Notes: a model not told the origin generated them from the letters alone. A stretch of DNA of 47,019 bases from Mycoplasmoidaceae bacterium (GCA_024427125.1 JAKSVN010000005.1:1-47019); one strand, 5' to 3'; positions 8,488 to 21,107 are shown, counted from the stretch's first letter. Translations and numbers: made by a program.

Positions 8488-10905
8488 ATGAAACTTAAAA
8501 AGAAAATTTTAATCCCTATTGTTGGAGTTACGGCACTATCAGCAAGTGTTGCTCCAGCATTAGTTGGATGTAATAATAAGGCTGAGGTTGAAATAAAGCA
8601 ATTTGATGTTCATGTAGAACAAACATCTGCTTGAACTGTTGATTTTATTGAAGGACAAGGTCCACGGACAATCGAAGCTGACAAAAACAAAGATTTAAGA
8701 GTTTGCTTTGAATGGAAACCAACACAAGAAGAAATAGAAGTTTATGGCATTGACAAACTATATGCTTCATCATTAACTATTGTTGTTAATGGAAGTCCAA
8801 TTGGTCCTACATCAGAAGATAACCCAGGATATGAAATTAAATTACGTAAAGAAAATAAACTGGAAATTGAAATTCGTAAGGAATGTTTTGATTGGGAGCA
8901 ATTTCCTGATGCATATATTACATTCCATCTTGGATTTGCAATTGACTATGTTGATGTAAACGTTGATGTAGATGATTTTACTGAATCATATTATACAGAA
9001 AATGAAGTGAAATACGATTGTTTACACAACAAACAAACTTCCATTAAAGGAAGTGAAGATGGTACAACTGTTGAATTTGCTGCTGATTTAACCAAATGAA
9101 AACAACCTGGTCCAAAACTTAATAGCATTTACCTAGCAGTATTGGAATCAGATGGTGCTGGTGGTAAACAAAGAGTTCAATTACAAGACACTGGTACAGC
9201 TTATCTAGGTATGAAATCATTACCAACTCACGTTGTTGGTGGTTTCGTTATGATTGATGCACCAGAAGGTGGTTGAAATGTAAACCAACCATTGAACATT
9301 TACATTGACTTCTATAGAGATCACAATGATCTTGAATTAATTCTTGCTGAACCTAATGCTAATGTAACAAATGTTACATCGCATATTACAAATTCAAATT
9401 TTTGAATAACTGACCCTGAATTTGTTAACTGTGTACCATATTATGATAACTCAGGTAATTATGTAACAACAATTAAATGAAACCCACAAGGTATTACACA
9501 AACACTATATGCTTCTGGTAAGGCAGTTTGAGTTAATAGTGTTCCGGTTCCCGCTTATGATCCTGATCAAGGTGTTACATCGGGATATACAATAACTGAA
9601 GAATTATCTAATAACCAATTCACTATTAGTATTCCTAAAGACTTCATGGTTGAAGTTGGTGGTAAATTAGAACTTGAGTTAGAACTATATATGAGTGAAT
9701 CAGAAATTGATGATGATGTCACTCTTGAACAATTTGCTAATGCTGACATTTCTGAGTTTGGTCAATGTAGTATGTTAAAAACACAACCAACTGATATTGT
9801 TGCTGGTGAAGCAATTGATTTCCATGCTCCGCTTATGAATTGAGGTGGAACAGTTCCAGGAAATACAGAAGTTCCAACAAATAATTTCTTCTTATTAGGA
9901 TTATTTGAAAGCAATGGTAACATGGTTCCTATAACTCGAACTGGTGCAGTATATTATGGTACAACAAAACTAAAAACTGATATCAATAATGGTTATATGA
10001 TGATTTATGGACCAGAATCTGGATGAGCAACAAAAGCAGAAGATCTTCAAGATCTACATTTATGAATGCAATTTGAAGGAAGTCATGAAGGTGCAACAGT
10101 AGCACTACTTCAACCTAATGAGGTCCGCACTCCAGTTAAAATGAATTTCATTGATACAGGAAGCTGGTTAGTTGCTGAACCAATTGTTAAATATTCAGCA
10201 TTAACATTTGGCCAATCTGATGAATTCTTTGAAACTGAAGTTCAATTAGTACCACAAGGTATTAGAAATGTAATTATTCCAAGTTATAGTGTAACTTATG
10301 TAAATGCTCCAGGTGGATCTAGAGTATTAGAAGAAGGCAAAGACTACACTGTAAGTGGCTTTAAAAATAATAGCAAAACATTTGTTTTCACTAATGGTCT
10401 ATTTACAAACGTGGCAACACCTGAACTTACAATTAGAGGTAATGTTCAAAACCCATCTGTTGAAAGCTTTGCTGGAGCTATGGACAATTTTGCTGTTGAA
10501 CATGAAAAACATGCAAATTGCTTCTTTTCAAAAGAATTTGCGGTTACTGGTACTTTTCCATTAGTTGATAGTACATATGTTGAATGTCAAATTCAATTGT
10601 TTAATTGGGGCAATGACAGTGCTAAACTTGATGATGTAGCTCAATTTGAAGTTCAATTGTGAGATGTCACAAATAACAGACAAATTGATATAGAACAAGT
10701 TGGTGGATCTGGATTATTTGATGATAATAGTGTATACTATCGTCAAAACAACAACACATTAGACTATTCATTTAGCAATGGACATATCATAATTAGCAGA
10801 GATGGTTCAAGTTGAGGCGGTATGGCTGGAACAATTCATTTCAGCATACAATTCACTCAAAACCACTCTAAGCTTGAATTAAGAGCATTCCCTCGTGAAG
10901 CTTAG
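8488..10905 (+). CDS. Large surface lipoprotein with three internal repeats
   Basis: An 805-aa lipoprotein. The signal peptide MKLKKKILIPIV... ends in a lipobox ALVGC with the lipidated Cys at residue 28, so the mature protein is anchored outside. The rest is beta-rich with about ten UGA Trp codons. Three modules of roughly 255-260 aa repeat: each opens with an aromatic turn (TSAWTVD, NSNFWITD, TGSWLVAE) and closes with a Gly-Trp turn, an F...H stretch and a short leucine strand (LELILAEPN, ATVALLQPN, LELRAFPRE). It stands alone between its own promoter and a terminator. The function is unknown; it is likely an adhesin or other variable surface protein. Confidence 0.85.
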
Positions 10906-10919
10906 TTTAAACTACATTT

Positions 10920-10945
10920 AAAAAATAGGGGTAACCCTATTTTTT
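10920..10945. terminator. Bidirectional terminator between lipoprotein and alaS
   Basis: An 11-bp AAAAAATAGGG / CCCTATTTTTT stem with loop GTAA, flanked by T- and A-runs on both sides. It lies between convergent genes. Confidence 0.85.
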
Positions 10946-13649
10946 ATTTTATAGTTGCTATATATTTAACTATTTTATCTTGGTTATTAATGTCTGGAGT
11001 AGATCCTTGGGCATAAGTATCTTTACCTCCACCTCTACCATTAGTTAATTTATTAAGTTCATTAATAATAATATTAGCTTTTTCTACTTTAGCTTTAGCT
11101 GGCTTACATACAATGTAAGATAGCTTTTCAGTTATATTAAGAATAACAAAACCATTGTTTTGATATTTATCTAATAATGTTTTAGGTAAGTTAAAGATAA
11201 AGTTAGCACTAGCATTATTTAAAATAATGACATTGTAAGGTTGAGCTTCATTAACTTTTAAGTTATTAACAAAGTCATTAACTTCTTTTTTAACTTTAGC
11301 AACTTTAAAGTCAGTTAATGCTTTATCAAATTCTTTTTCTAGTTGATCTAAAGCTATTTTATTAACTTTAGTTTGTTTTCAATCTTGTGATAGTTTGATT
11401 TGTGTAATTCTATTAACTACCTCATCTTTAAATTCATTATCTACAATTTGTTTATTAATATTAGCTAGTCTAGCTTCTAGTTCACTATTAAGTACATTAA
11501 TAGTAGCTATGGTATTTTCATTGCTAGCTATAGCTTCTATTCTTCATGCACCAGATCCTTTAGATGTCAGTTTTAAGATATGGAATTGGCCAATATCTTT
11601 AGTATTGGCTACATGTCTACCAGCACATATTTCTATAGAAACATCACCAACTTGTACTACTCTTAGTTTACCTTTAACTTTAGCATATACTTCTTCGAAG
11701 TAAGCTAAAGCACCCATTGCCTGAGCTTCATCTAAAGTTTTTAGATGAGTAGTTACAGGAATAGCTTGTTTTACTCATTTATTAATTAAATCTTCTACTT
11801 GGTCTAACTGTTCATCAGTTAGTTTCTTATGATATTGGAAATCAAATGTTAATTTATGGTGATTCTTCAAAGCACCCATTTGTTTGATTTCTTTAGAAAC
11901 TGTTTGTTGTAGTGCAGCTTGCATTAAATGTTCACATGTATGCGTAGCTGCAATAATAGCTTTAGCCTTAAGGTCTAGACTAACTAACACATTAGTGTGT
12001 AATGTTAGTTCTAGACTCTTGTCACCAACTATAGAGTGGAAGTGTTGACCATTAGGACCTTTGATAGCATCATAAACTTTTAGTTTGATGCCATCTTTTT
12101 CTATTCAACCTCAGTCACTTACTTCTCCACCACAGTTAGCATAGATAACTGTTTGGTCTAATACTATTCAGTTATGTTTACCTGCTATAACTTTATCTAT
12201 CTTATTAAAGTCTTGGTCAAAGATACCAATAATCTTTGCTTGACATTGGTCTTTATCATAGAAGAATTTAGATTCTTCTTTATAGTCCATTAAAGTAGCA
12301 TTTTGTATTGCCATAGCTTTAATTGGAGCAGTAGTCTTTGAAATCTTAGAATGTTGTTCTTGACATTTCTTAAAACCTTCCATGTCAACTTTAACATTCT
12401 TAGCTGCTGCTAACTCTTGAGTTAATTCAATAGGAAAACCATAAGTGTCTAATAATTTAAATGCTACGTCACCTGCAATAGGATTAGATTTAGTAGCATG
12501 TTCAAATAGTTCCATACCTTTCTTTAGTGTATGGTTGAATTGTGCTTCTTCCTTTTCTAACACAGAGATCACTTTTGCTTTTTCTTGGGTTAGATAAGGA
12601 TAGTAGTCAGCCATTGCAAGCACAATAGCGCTCACTACAGGCTCAACAATCGATTTTTGGATATCTAGCTTATGAGCATAAACAATTGCTCGTCTAGCAA
12701 GCTTTCTGATAATGTAGCCTCTTCCAGTATTGCCTGGTAAAGCACCATCAGCTATTGCATATGTACATGCTTTAATATGATCAGCAATTATTCTATATGC
12801 ATAATTTATTTGTGTTTGTTCTTTGCTAGGGTTTAGATAGTTATCTGGATTGTAAGATAACTTTGTTAATTTAGCAATAGCCTTAATGATATCTTGATAA
12901 ATATCAATTTCAAAGTTAGTGTATGCATCTTGTAAGACACATGCTAATCTTTCGAGCCCACAACCTGTATCGATATTCTTGTGAGCTAGTTCTGTGTAGT
13001 TGTTTTTACCATCATTATTGAATTGACTGAAAACTATGTTTCAGATTTCTACATATCTGTCATTTTCAGTATCTTTTTTAAATAAATCTATACCTATGTG
13101 CTTAGGATCGTATTTTTCACCACGATCATAATATATTTCCGTACAAGGACCACATGGGCCTTGTCCTACATCTCAGAAGTTACGATCTTTACCACATTTA
13201 GCAATATGATCTGGACTAACTCCACATGATACTCATGTGTCATAAGCTTCTTGGTCATCTTGATAAACTGTAAAATATAGTTTATCTACAGGGAAGTTAA
13301 ATACTTTAGTTAATAGTTCAAATCCTCAAGTGATAGCTTCTTTCTTAAAGTAGTCTCCTATGGAGAAGTTACCTAACATTTCAAAGAAAGTGTGGTGTCT
13401 AGATGTTAAACCAACATTTTCTATATCATTAGTTCTAATAGCCTTTTGGCTATTAACTAAACGTTTAGATGGTGGGTTTTCAATACCACTAAAGTACTTC
13501 TTTAATGTAGCAACACCAGAGTTGATCCATATTAAAGATGGATCATTAACTGGAATTAATGATTTAGATGGAACTTCAAAATGATCTTTAGACTTTCAAA
13601 AGTCTAATCATGCTTTTCTAATATTGTTTGTTGATCATTTGATTGCCAT
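10944..13649 (-). CDS. alaS: Alanyl-tRNA synthetase
   Basis: A 901-aa class II synthetase. The N-terminal catalytic core includes motif 2-like [13 protein letters not shown] (near residue 85) and the WINSGV and [14 protein letters not shown] region. The editing domain has the zinc-binding HTCEH motif (near residue 558). The C-terminal domain ends [15 protein letters not shown]. Trp codons written UGA fragment it in the standard code. It begins 1 nt after the mnmA stop, so both are on one message, and it ends in the bidirectional terminator. Confidence 0.96.
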
Positions 13650-13650
13650 A

Positions 13651-14769
13651 CTATTTAATTATCTTTCTTATTTCGCCACATCCTAAACAAATTTTATTTT
13701 TATAGATAACAGCATATTGTCCAGGTGTTACAGCTAAAGTTTTATCATATGATAAGATTCACTTACCATTAGTCTTTTTCAAAGACTTAACTTTGATAAG
13801 TTTTTGTAAGTGTCTAAATCTTACTTTAAGGTTTGATAAAGACTTAGCTGAGATAGGATTAATAAAATTAAAACTAGATAGTTCACATTGCGTGCTATTT
13901 AAATATTTCTGCCTATCTGCTTGTGCACAGACATAAATAATTTTCTTTTTAGTGTCTTTGCCACAAACAAAGTATTTACTAGCTTGACCAGATAGGTGTA
14001 GGTCTTTGTTTTGACCTAGAGTGTAGTACATAGTTCCAATATGTTTACCTACCACTTTCTTTGTTTTAATATCTATGATATTACCTGGTTGGTTAGGAAT
14101 ATAGTTTTGTAAGAATTCTTGAAATTGTCTTTTTCCAATAAAACAGATTCCCATAGAATCTTTTCTATCTCAGTTAGGGAGTTTAATACGTTTAGCTATC
14201 TTCCTAACTTCAACTTTAGTTAAGTTAGCTAAAGGAAAGATAACATCTTCTAACTGTGTTTGATTTAAATCAGATAAGAAGTAAGTTTGATCCTTAGTTA
14301 GATCTTTAGGCATTAATAAGAATGAACCATTCTTATTTTGCTTGATAGCTGCATAATGTCCAGTAGCAAGATAGTCTGCTTTAAAGTTCTTTAAAGCATA
14401 TTTTCTAAATGCTTCAAATTTAATATATTTATTACATAACACATCGGGGTTAGGTGTAAAAGACTTCTTATATTGAGCAATAAAGTATTTAAAGACATCA
14501 TCTCAATACTCTTTAATAAATTCCACTTTGTGTAATTTAAGGTTAAAGAAATTAGCTACTTTTTTAGCCGCTAAGTAATCTACATTACTTTCACAACCAT
14601 CTGGTAATTGTTTCTTATGTCCTTTAATGTCATTATTAATGACAGTATCTCAGTTTTGCATAAAGACTGGGATAACATTAAAACCTTGTTTTAAAAGTAA
14701 ATAACAAGAAACAGCAGAGTCTACTCCGCCTGATAAACCTAACACTACTGTTTGCTTCTTGTTTTTCAT
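13651..14769 (-). CDS. mnmA: tRNA-specific 2-thiouridylase MnmA
   Basis: A 372-aa enzyme making 2-thiouridine at the wobble position of Glu, Gln and Lys tRNAs. It has the PP-loop SGGVDSA near residue 14, the first catalytic Cys in [12 protein letters not shown] (near residue 110) and the second in [10 protein letters not shown] (near residue 205). The length is normal. A TATAAT box at 14777-14782 is only 7 nt upstream of the ATG and there is no ribosome-binding site, so the message is probably leaderless. It is co-transcribed with alaS. Confidence 0.95.
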
Positions 14770-14776
14770 GTTAAGT

Positions 14777-14782
14777 ATTATA
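14777..14782 (-). promoter_or_regulatory. -10 box of mnmA, predicting a leaderless mRNA
   Basis: TATAAT on the minus strand, followed by ACTTAAC and then the ATG, which puts the likely transcription start at the first base of the start codon. Confidence 0.55.
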
Positions 14783-14816
14783 TTTATTATTTAAATTAAA
14801 AATATATATAAAAAAA

Positions 14817-14838
14817 TACATAGGTGTTAACCTATGTA
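14817..14838 (-). terminator. Terminator of lipoprotein operon 2
   Basis: A TACATAGGT / ACCTATGTA stem with a 4-nt loop. On the minus strand it is followed by a T-run. It ends the operon 19372-14844. Confidence 0.8.
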
Positions 14839-14843
14839 AATTT

Positions 14844-16367
14844 TTAATCACGACCTTTTTGAACAATTCATCCAGTTCCATCGCTTGTTGAATTAGCAAG
14901 GATGAATCCCAACTCTTGTAGTTTAATTCTTCAAGCTTGTTCTTGCGCTTGAGTACAAAGTGCAGGAATGTAAATCAAACCATCAGAACCGGGTTCAGTT
15001 CTACCTAAATGGATTGTTTCAAATGGTTTATCACCATCAGCAGCAGCCAATTTCCCTGATTCACCAGGATTAAAATCAGTAAAATCAATTTCCGATACAG
15101 ATTTTAATTCTGAGAAAGCATGTTGTCCTAAATTAGTTGCATAGTTTGGATTTCTATGGAAAATAATTTCACGAAGACCATCACTAGATGTGAAAGCGCT
15201 TTCACCAATATTTAGATATGTTGATGGGATATCTAGAGTTATTACATTATCAGGAAGACCAAGATTTGTGTAGTTTGAGATTGCTCCATCAAATGCATTA
15301 TCTGCTATAGTTGTTACACCACCGCCACTAGGTAGTGTTAATTTACTATTAACAAAACCTGAATAAGTTTCCAAATTCTTTGCATTTTTAATTGAGTCTA
15401 GTGAAAGGTTGAAACCATATAAAGTATTAGCATCAGTTGTGAAAGTTGTATCTAAAGATACATTTTGCATATGATATGAACCAAAGTCTAATGATCTTGG
15501 TGTATCATCAGAAGCTTCAACAACATTAGAAGGCATATAGTATTTAAACGTTAAAACTAATGCTTGCATTCCTCAATACTGTAATCAAAGTTTTCAAGCT
15601 TCTTCATAATGCTTAGTATATGTTTGAATATCACCGCCCTTGTGTTGCATATAGTATTCATATGTTGGTAAGATAAAGTGACATTCATCACCTTCTCCTT
15701 CAGTACCGTCTCATGTTTCTACAGTTCCATCTAGATGGACAGCTGAACCAACTTGTTTCAACATTTTTGTTGATGAACCAAATTCTGAAACACCAATTTG
15801 TGCAGCACCAGCATAACTAGTTAATTGTCTTCTTGTTCCTCTAATATCATAGTTATCAAATTCTCTTGTATCAAAGTCAAAGACAAAGTGAGCATCAGTT
15901 ACTACATCTCAAATTTTATAGTCTAAGTCATAATATTCAAGTTCAACATCCTTTGTTAAACTATAGTCAAAGATAACATGCATTGACATGTCAAATTCAA
16001 CTTTGAATAAGTCTGGATTGACATCAATATTACTAATCTCAGCATTATAGTCTGCTTTAGATATTTCACAGAATTCAGACATGTAAGCATTATATTGAGG
16101 CATACCTCTTGATAATGTGTACATTAAATCTTGTCTAAAGATTTCAGGGTTTGTTTTGCAAGCATTCAAATATGCTTTAATGAATTCTTCAACTGTTGCA
16201 AATGATGTTTCTGCCATTGGTTTAATGGTAGGAGTATATTCAGTCATTAAGTTACCCAACTTAGTATTTTCAGTTTTATTACATCCAGTTAAAGTAACTA
16301 ATGGTGTTACAACAGAAGCTGTACCAGCTAAAGTTAGTAGTGAAGTTAATAATTTATTCTTTTTCAT
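14844..16367 (-). CDS. BspA/LRR-like surface lipoprotein (operon 2)
   Basis: A 507-aa lipoprotein with lipobox LTGC, Cys at residue 29. The middle holds an FGSYHM motif. From about residue 360 it has BspA-type leucine-rich repeats: IADNAFDG, then LPDNVITLDIPSTYLNIGESAF, then LGQHAFSELKSVSEIDF. These repeats are common in surface proteins that bind host molecules. It is a clear paralogue of 19563-21092 (shared LYTLSRG, AQIG...GS and FGSYHM blocks, similar length). It begins 14 nt after the stop of the giant lipoprotein and closes the operon. The host ligand is unknown. Confidence 0.82.
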
Positions 16368-16381
16368 TGTTTTTTCCTTTC

Positions 16382-19372
16382 TTAATCTAGATATGCATCT
16401 AGTACATTTTTACCATTTTCAGCAAGAATGTCAAATGCTGTTGAGTAATAGCCGTAATAATAGTATTCAAAACTTAGAACTAATCCTCAATAGATAGCAA
16501 AGACATTAATTACATCATTTTCATCTCTATATGCAACCATAGAACCTGATGATAATAATGGTTGGCTTGAAGAGTTAACATAACCTGGTAAGTAATATGT
16601 AGGAGAATAGTGGACATATTGTTTTTCATCATCTAAATATAAATTATCATAAGGATGATTTGATGTGCTCTTCGCATAGTATCGAGTTTTGAATGCACCG
16701 GTTCCTTCTTGATGTCACCATCCTTCAAATCAATAAGCAACAGTAGCTGTTTTTCTAGATCCAACAGAATATGATTTAGTTGGGAAACCACCTTGCAGAA
16801 TTTGATCAGATGATCAAGCTGCATCTCCTTTAGTTGAATCAGGTTTGAAATTAATTATTTCTCCATCTCCACTTTCTCCAATTCAGCCACGGATTTTACC
16901 TAATTTGTTTTTAAAGTGAATGTTCATAGCAGAACCAGTACCTACTTCTGGATCCCCTACTTGTAAGCCTTCAACAAAAGCAAAGTTAATTCTTGCTACA
17001 TATATATCTGCGGTTCCTTTAAATGAATCTCCACTTTCACTTCATAGGAAAGAATCAAAATTATCTGGGAATCAGAATGCATAGTATGGATCAAGATTCA
17101 TATAATCAGTTTCAAAATTTAAACCACTTATTTTTTTGCCACTTGAATCAGTATATTCTTTTTGCATACTATAATCAGCAACACCAACGTGGATTTCATA
17201 GTTATTTTCAATCGCATTGACATATGCTTTTCTAAATGATTTAAATGCTTCGTAAGAAGTTACGCAATAATATGCGTAGTCTGATGAGTTTGTTACATTT
17301 TCATTTGTTGGTAACTCTGGAGCATCATTAATAATTCATGCAGTAGCATAGTTAACTGTTCAGTTAGATGAAGGGTTTGGTCTAGTGTAAGACACTAATG
17401 AGAACGAACGGTCATGAATATAACTTTCAATGCTTTGTTCTTTTGAAGGGTCATTTTCTAGACCGATGTAGTGAAGAGTAATATTGTGTGATGCAGAATC
17501 GCCTAATTCATTACCATCACCAAAGATGTGTAATGTTGTCAAAATGTCATGATTTTCATAGGCAGAAGCAGTAACTTCATCAATTAGGAATTGAAGTTGA
17601 ATTTCTATTTTGCCCTCATTAGGAAGGTATTTGAATGATGAAACAGACACATGTTCTTTTCAAGGCTCAGCAGCAACTGCTGTAACTGAAACTTCGTCAT
17701 AAGTTACGTTCTTATCTGTAAATGTTGCATCAAATGCAAAGTATTGATATCCTTTAGCTTCTGATGTTGTTTCAGTAGGAATAACATAATCTGTAGTTTT
17801 CTTTTCTGGGGCAATATAAGCAAGAGTATATGTTGCTTGTTCTTGTTGACCACTTGTTTGAGGAAGAACAACTCTATTTTTTAATGAACCATCATTACTG
17901 AAATCAAATTGTAATGTGAATCAATAATCATGAGATGTAAAAATTTCATCTTGTAGGAGGTTTAGTTTTAATGTTAAGTCCACATAGTATAACCCACCAT
18001 CTTCAATCACACTATAGTTAGAACATTCAATGAAATTAGAACCATCAGGTCTAGTTTCTTGTGATGGAATTGTAACTTTAATTTCATCACTTCCTGTAAG
18101 TTTACGGTATAGTTTAAATCTTTTTGATACATTTATTTCAGTAGTTTTATCAGCTTTAAAGTCAGGAGTTTCCATATCAGTTACAGTATTTCATTCTCAT
18201 GAAGGTCTTCATTGAACTGATAACTTTGTAAAGTTAAATACTTTAGGAGTATAGAATGGATTTACTTTGTTAGTTATTGTAAATTTCAAACCAAAATCAA
18301 GTGGTACTGATTTTTTAGCAGTAATAACACTATCATCTATAAGTAAGTGAATATCTAAATCCATTTTTTTATCATCATGTCAATCCCAAGAATCTAGAGT
18401 TACAAGATTTGCGCTATCAACACATGATATTTCTAGAGATTCAATATCATTATCCATGACTCTATCTAAATGGAATTGAGAAATAATATCTATTTTATTA
18501 TCATCAAGGATAGTTCCAAATGAAATATCAGGATCTTCAATTGATTGACCATAACATAAAACATTAATATCTCTCCATAGTGGTGTATATTCCACTTTAA
18601 TTGTTGTACCAATAATGTCATTTAATGTGTTATGGTAACCAATTGTAAAGATTGGGTTAAATGTTTCTGTTGCACCAGTGTAATCATCACTTGATAAAAC
18701 AGATAATGTCAACTTAATTTGCAAACTTCCTTTCGTGTGTTCAAATTTCTTTACAACTACTTTATCAGGACAATTAGTTGTTACATTAGAAATTGTTGCA
18801 TTTTTTTGTAAAACTTTATTTAAGTTATATGTAACAGCAAAATCTCTAGTACCGGTTAGAGGTGTAATAGTTTGTGATGGATCACCAACATATGTTGCAG
18901 TGTAACTGTCTAATGCAGGGATGTAATTAATTGTAAAGGTGTTAGCATATGGAATTTCGTATGATTTAGCTCTATATGTTGAAGTAAAAGTCAATTTAAA
19001 TGAAACAGGTTCTGCATCTGTAACTTGACCTGGAGTAACATTCAACATAGTTATTAATACTTTAAAACCTTTAGCAACATTAATTAGTTGAGCACTAACA
19101 TCTGTTGATTCAGCACTAGTTGTTGGATTTATTGCTTTAACAGTGAATTTTTCATTATGATAAATATCTCTATTAGCAACAAAGAAACTACTTAATGTTC
19201 CAACATTTTGACCAATTTCTGTTGTTATTTCTGTACTACCTGAATATCTTATATCAGGCATCACATAGCTTTCTTTCCGATGGCTATATGTACATGAAGA
19301 TATAACAGAAATGCCAGAAGCAGCTATTGCTGTTGCACCTAATACACTTATTAATTTCGTCTTTAATTTCAT
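16382..19372 (-). CDS. Giant lipoprotein with degenerate DUF31-like C-terminal domain (A)
   Basis: A 996-aa lipoprotein; lipobox VISSC, Cys at residue 27. Residues about 40-640 are beta-rich repeat modules of roughly 100-120 aa. From about residue 650 (HDRSFSLVSY) it aligns by eye with the protease lipoprotein at 30555: ATAWIINDAP against GTCWIIDDST, YYCVTSY against YYVATNMHV, ADIYVARINF against IDMMVYAVDF, SSGSMVAY against ASGSMLVT. The position of the catalytic His is Glu here, while the Asp and Ser positions are kept, so it is probably a pseudo-protease. It is the first gene of operon 2, behind a conserved leader. At least ten UGA Trp codons occur. Confidence 0.82.
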
Positions 19373-19401
19373 AAACCCTCCTTTGGAATTATGCGATGAA
19401 T

Positions 19402-19442
19402 CAAAAAACTATCTAAGCTACTGTAATGTAACTTGGATAGTT
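19402..19442 (-). promoter_or_regulatory. Attenuator-like hairpin in the leader of lipoprotein operon 2
   Basis: On the minus strand AACTATCCAAGTTAC pairs with GTAGCTTAGATAGTT (15 positions, one C-A mismatch, one U-G wobble, 6-nt loop), followed directly by a run of T and then G. It has the shape of an intrinsic terminator but sits between the promoter and the GGAGGG ribosome site of the giant lipoprotein gene. The same element is at 27013-27051, where no upstream gene on that strand could use it as a terminator. Confidence 0.65.
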
Positions 19443-19472
19443 TTGCCTAATATATTCATATATATTATTCAT
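19413..19472 (-). CDS. Possible leader peptide ORF, operon 2
   Basis: A 19-codon frame, MNNIYEYIRQNYPSYITVA, preceded by AGGAG at 8 nt and ending with TAG inside the 3' arm of the attenuator-like hairpin. A ribosome finishing this frame would melt the hairpin. A caution: the TATAAT at 19482-19487 is so close that the AGGAG may lie upstream of the transcription start. A comparable frame exists at 27024-27086. Confidence 0.3.
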   Translation of the reverse strand: MNNIYEYIRQNYPSYITVA

Positions 19473-19481
19473 CTCACTCCT

Positions 19482-19487
19482 ATTATA
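19482..19487 (-). promoter_or_regulatory. -10 box of lipoprotein operon 2
   Basis: TATAAT on the minus strand, conserved in sequence and spacing with the operon 1 leader (TATAAT, 9 purine-rich nt, ATG). No good -35 is visible. Confidence 0.5.
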
Positions 19488-19535
19488 AGATAATAAAAAA
19501 ATATAAATATTTTTTTATTAGTTGAAAATAAAAAA

Positions 19536-19556
19536 AACATAGGTTTTACCTATGTT
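19536..19556 (-). terminator. Terminator of lipoprotein operon 1
   Basis: An AACATAGGT / ACCTATGTT stem with a 3-nt loop, followed on the minus strand by eight T. It is nearly the same hairpin as at 14817-14838. Confidence 0.82.
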
Positions 19557-19562
19557 AAGTTT

Positions 19563-21092
19563 TTATATTTCAGCAGTTAGAAGTTCTCAACCATTTTTTG
19601 ATGGGTCACCTGTTTCATATCATTTAATACCCATTTGAGTTAGAAGATTTTGTCATTTTTCTTTATACTCAAAACTATCCCATCCTTCAGGTAAGTAGAC
19701 AGCTCCTTCTCTACCTTCAAATTCAGATTTATGGATGTGAATATTGCTAAATGCACCAGATCATTTACCATTTAGAATATCACAATCATCTGGATCAAAC
19801 ACATCAAAGTGAATTTCAGAAACATTGTTTAAGTTATAGAATGCATTAGCACTAATAGTCATTGGCTTAGATGGCAAAATTGAGAAATTTAATTTTGTTA
19901 ATTCATTGTCATCATTAGCATAAGCAATGGCTTTTTCACCAATACTTAGATATGTATTGCAAGGAATCTCAATTGTTTCTATAAAGTTTGGTAAACCAAT
20001 ATCATGATCCTCAAATAATGTAGCATCAAATGCATGAGAATACAATCTCTTGATTTCATTGCCTTCACCATCATCAGTTGGCAAAAATAAAGTTTTACTA
20101 TCCTTACTATAGATTTGATCATCATTTTCTAAGTTTTCTCAGTTATCAGCTGTTGAATTACAGAAATTGAATCCATAACAAGTATCAGTTATTTGATCAG
20201 ATTCACCAAATTCTAGTGTGTCATATAGATAACATTGTCCCATATGATATGAACCGAAGTTAATAGTATTAGGTGACTTTTGAGTATCATATGATTTAGT
20301 ACCTAAATAATGGTTTCATAGTTGCAATATTGGATAGTGATTATTTTCTTTTAATCAACTAATTTCTTGAAGACGTCTAGTATATTCTTCTGGAGTTGAA
20401 GTTTGATTTCAATATGCAGCAGATGGTTCAATAAAGTGATGTGCTGGTGAAGCTTCACCTTCTTTTACAACTGTAACTGTTGAACCAACTTCACAAATAC
20501 CAATTTGTGCAACATTATCATAAGTAGAAATTTGATTACGTTTTAAAGTAATTTCATTTTGAACATATTCAGACATTTGGAAGTCTAAATTGAAAAGATA
20601 ATTAGTTGTTGCTTCATATTTTTCTTGTGCAATACTTAATCTTGCTAATATTTCAGGATCAGTACCTGTATAGTCATATTTTGTTGACATTTCAGCAGTA
20701 AATTTTACACTGCTTGTCCCTGCATCAGGGACAATGTCCTTAATTTTAATGTTGTACTTAGAATCAACAATATTTACACCTTCAGCTTCTAGATAAGCAT
20801 TGTATTCTTTAACCCCTCTTGATAGTGTGTAAAGAATATCTTCTTTAAAAGCTTTATAGTTTCTTGAAATACCATTAATAAATGTATCAACAGCATCTTG
20901 TCCTGTTTTACAACCTCTAAATTCTTCTCAAGATAATTGAGTTTCAACTGGTTGGTATTCTTCCATTAAGTTTCAAGAAATACTAGGTTTTTTGCTACCT
21001 TTATTGCATGAAGATAATGTGATTAATGGAGTAGCAATTGTTGCTACACCAGCAATAGTAAATAATGTATTTAAAATTTTAGTTTTTTTCAT
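19563..21092 (-). CDS. BspA/LRR-like surface lipoprotein (operon 1)
   Basis: A 509-aa lipoprotein; lipobox LSSC, Cys at residue 29. It is a paralogue of 14844-16367 over its full length: ILYTLSRGVKEYNAY near residue 86, AQIGICEVGS, NFGSYHMGQ, then C-terminal BspA-like repeats (LYSHAFDA, LPNFIETIEIPCNTYLSIGEKA, ISANAFYNLNNVSEIHF). It is the last gene of operon 1, starting 15 nt after its neighbour. It is probably a surface binding protein; the ligand is unknown. Confidence 0.82.
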
Positions 21093-21107
21093 ATTTAATC
21101 TCCATTA

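Noticed and set aside
8445..8498. Short frame MQVVANACRKNLYINET overlapping the start of the 805-aa lipoprotein gene
   Set aside because: It has no ribosome site, and most of it is the operator-like palindrome read by chance.
19402..19442. Leader hairpin as a T-box or metabolite riboswitch
   Set aside because: The leader is only about 100 nt, with no T-box sequence, specifier stem or recognisable aptamer; only a hairpin with a T-run is visible.
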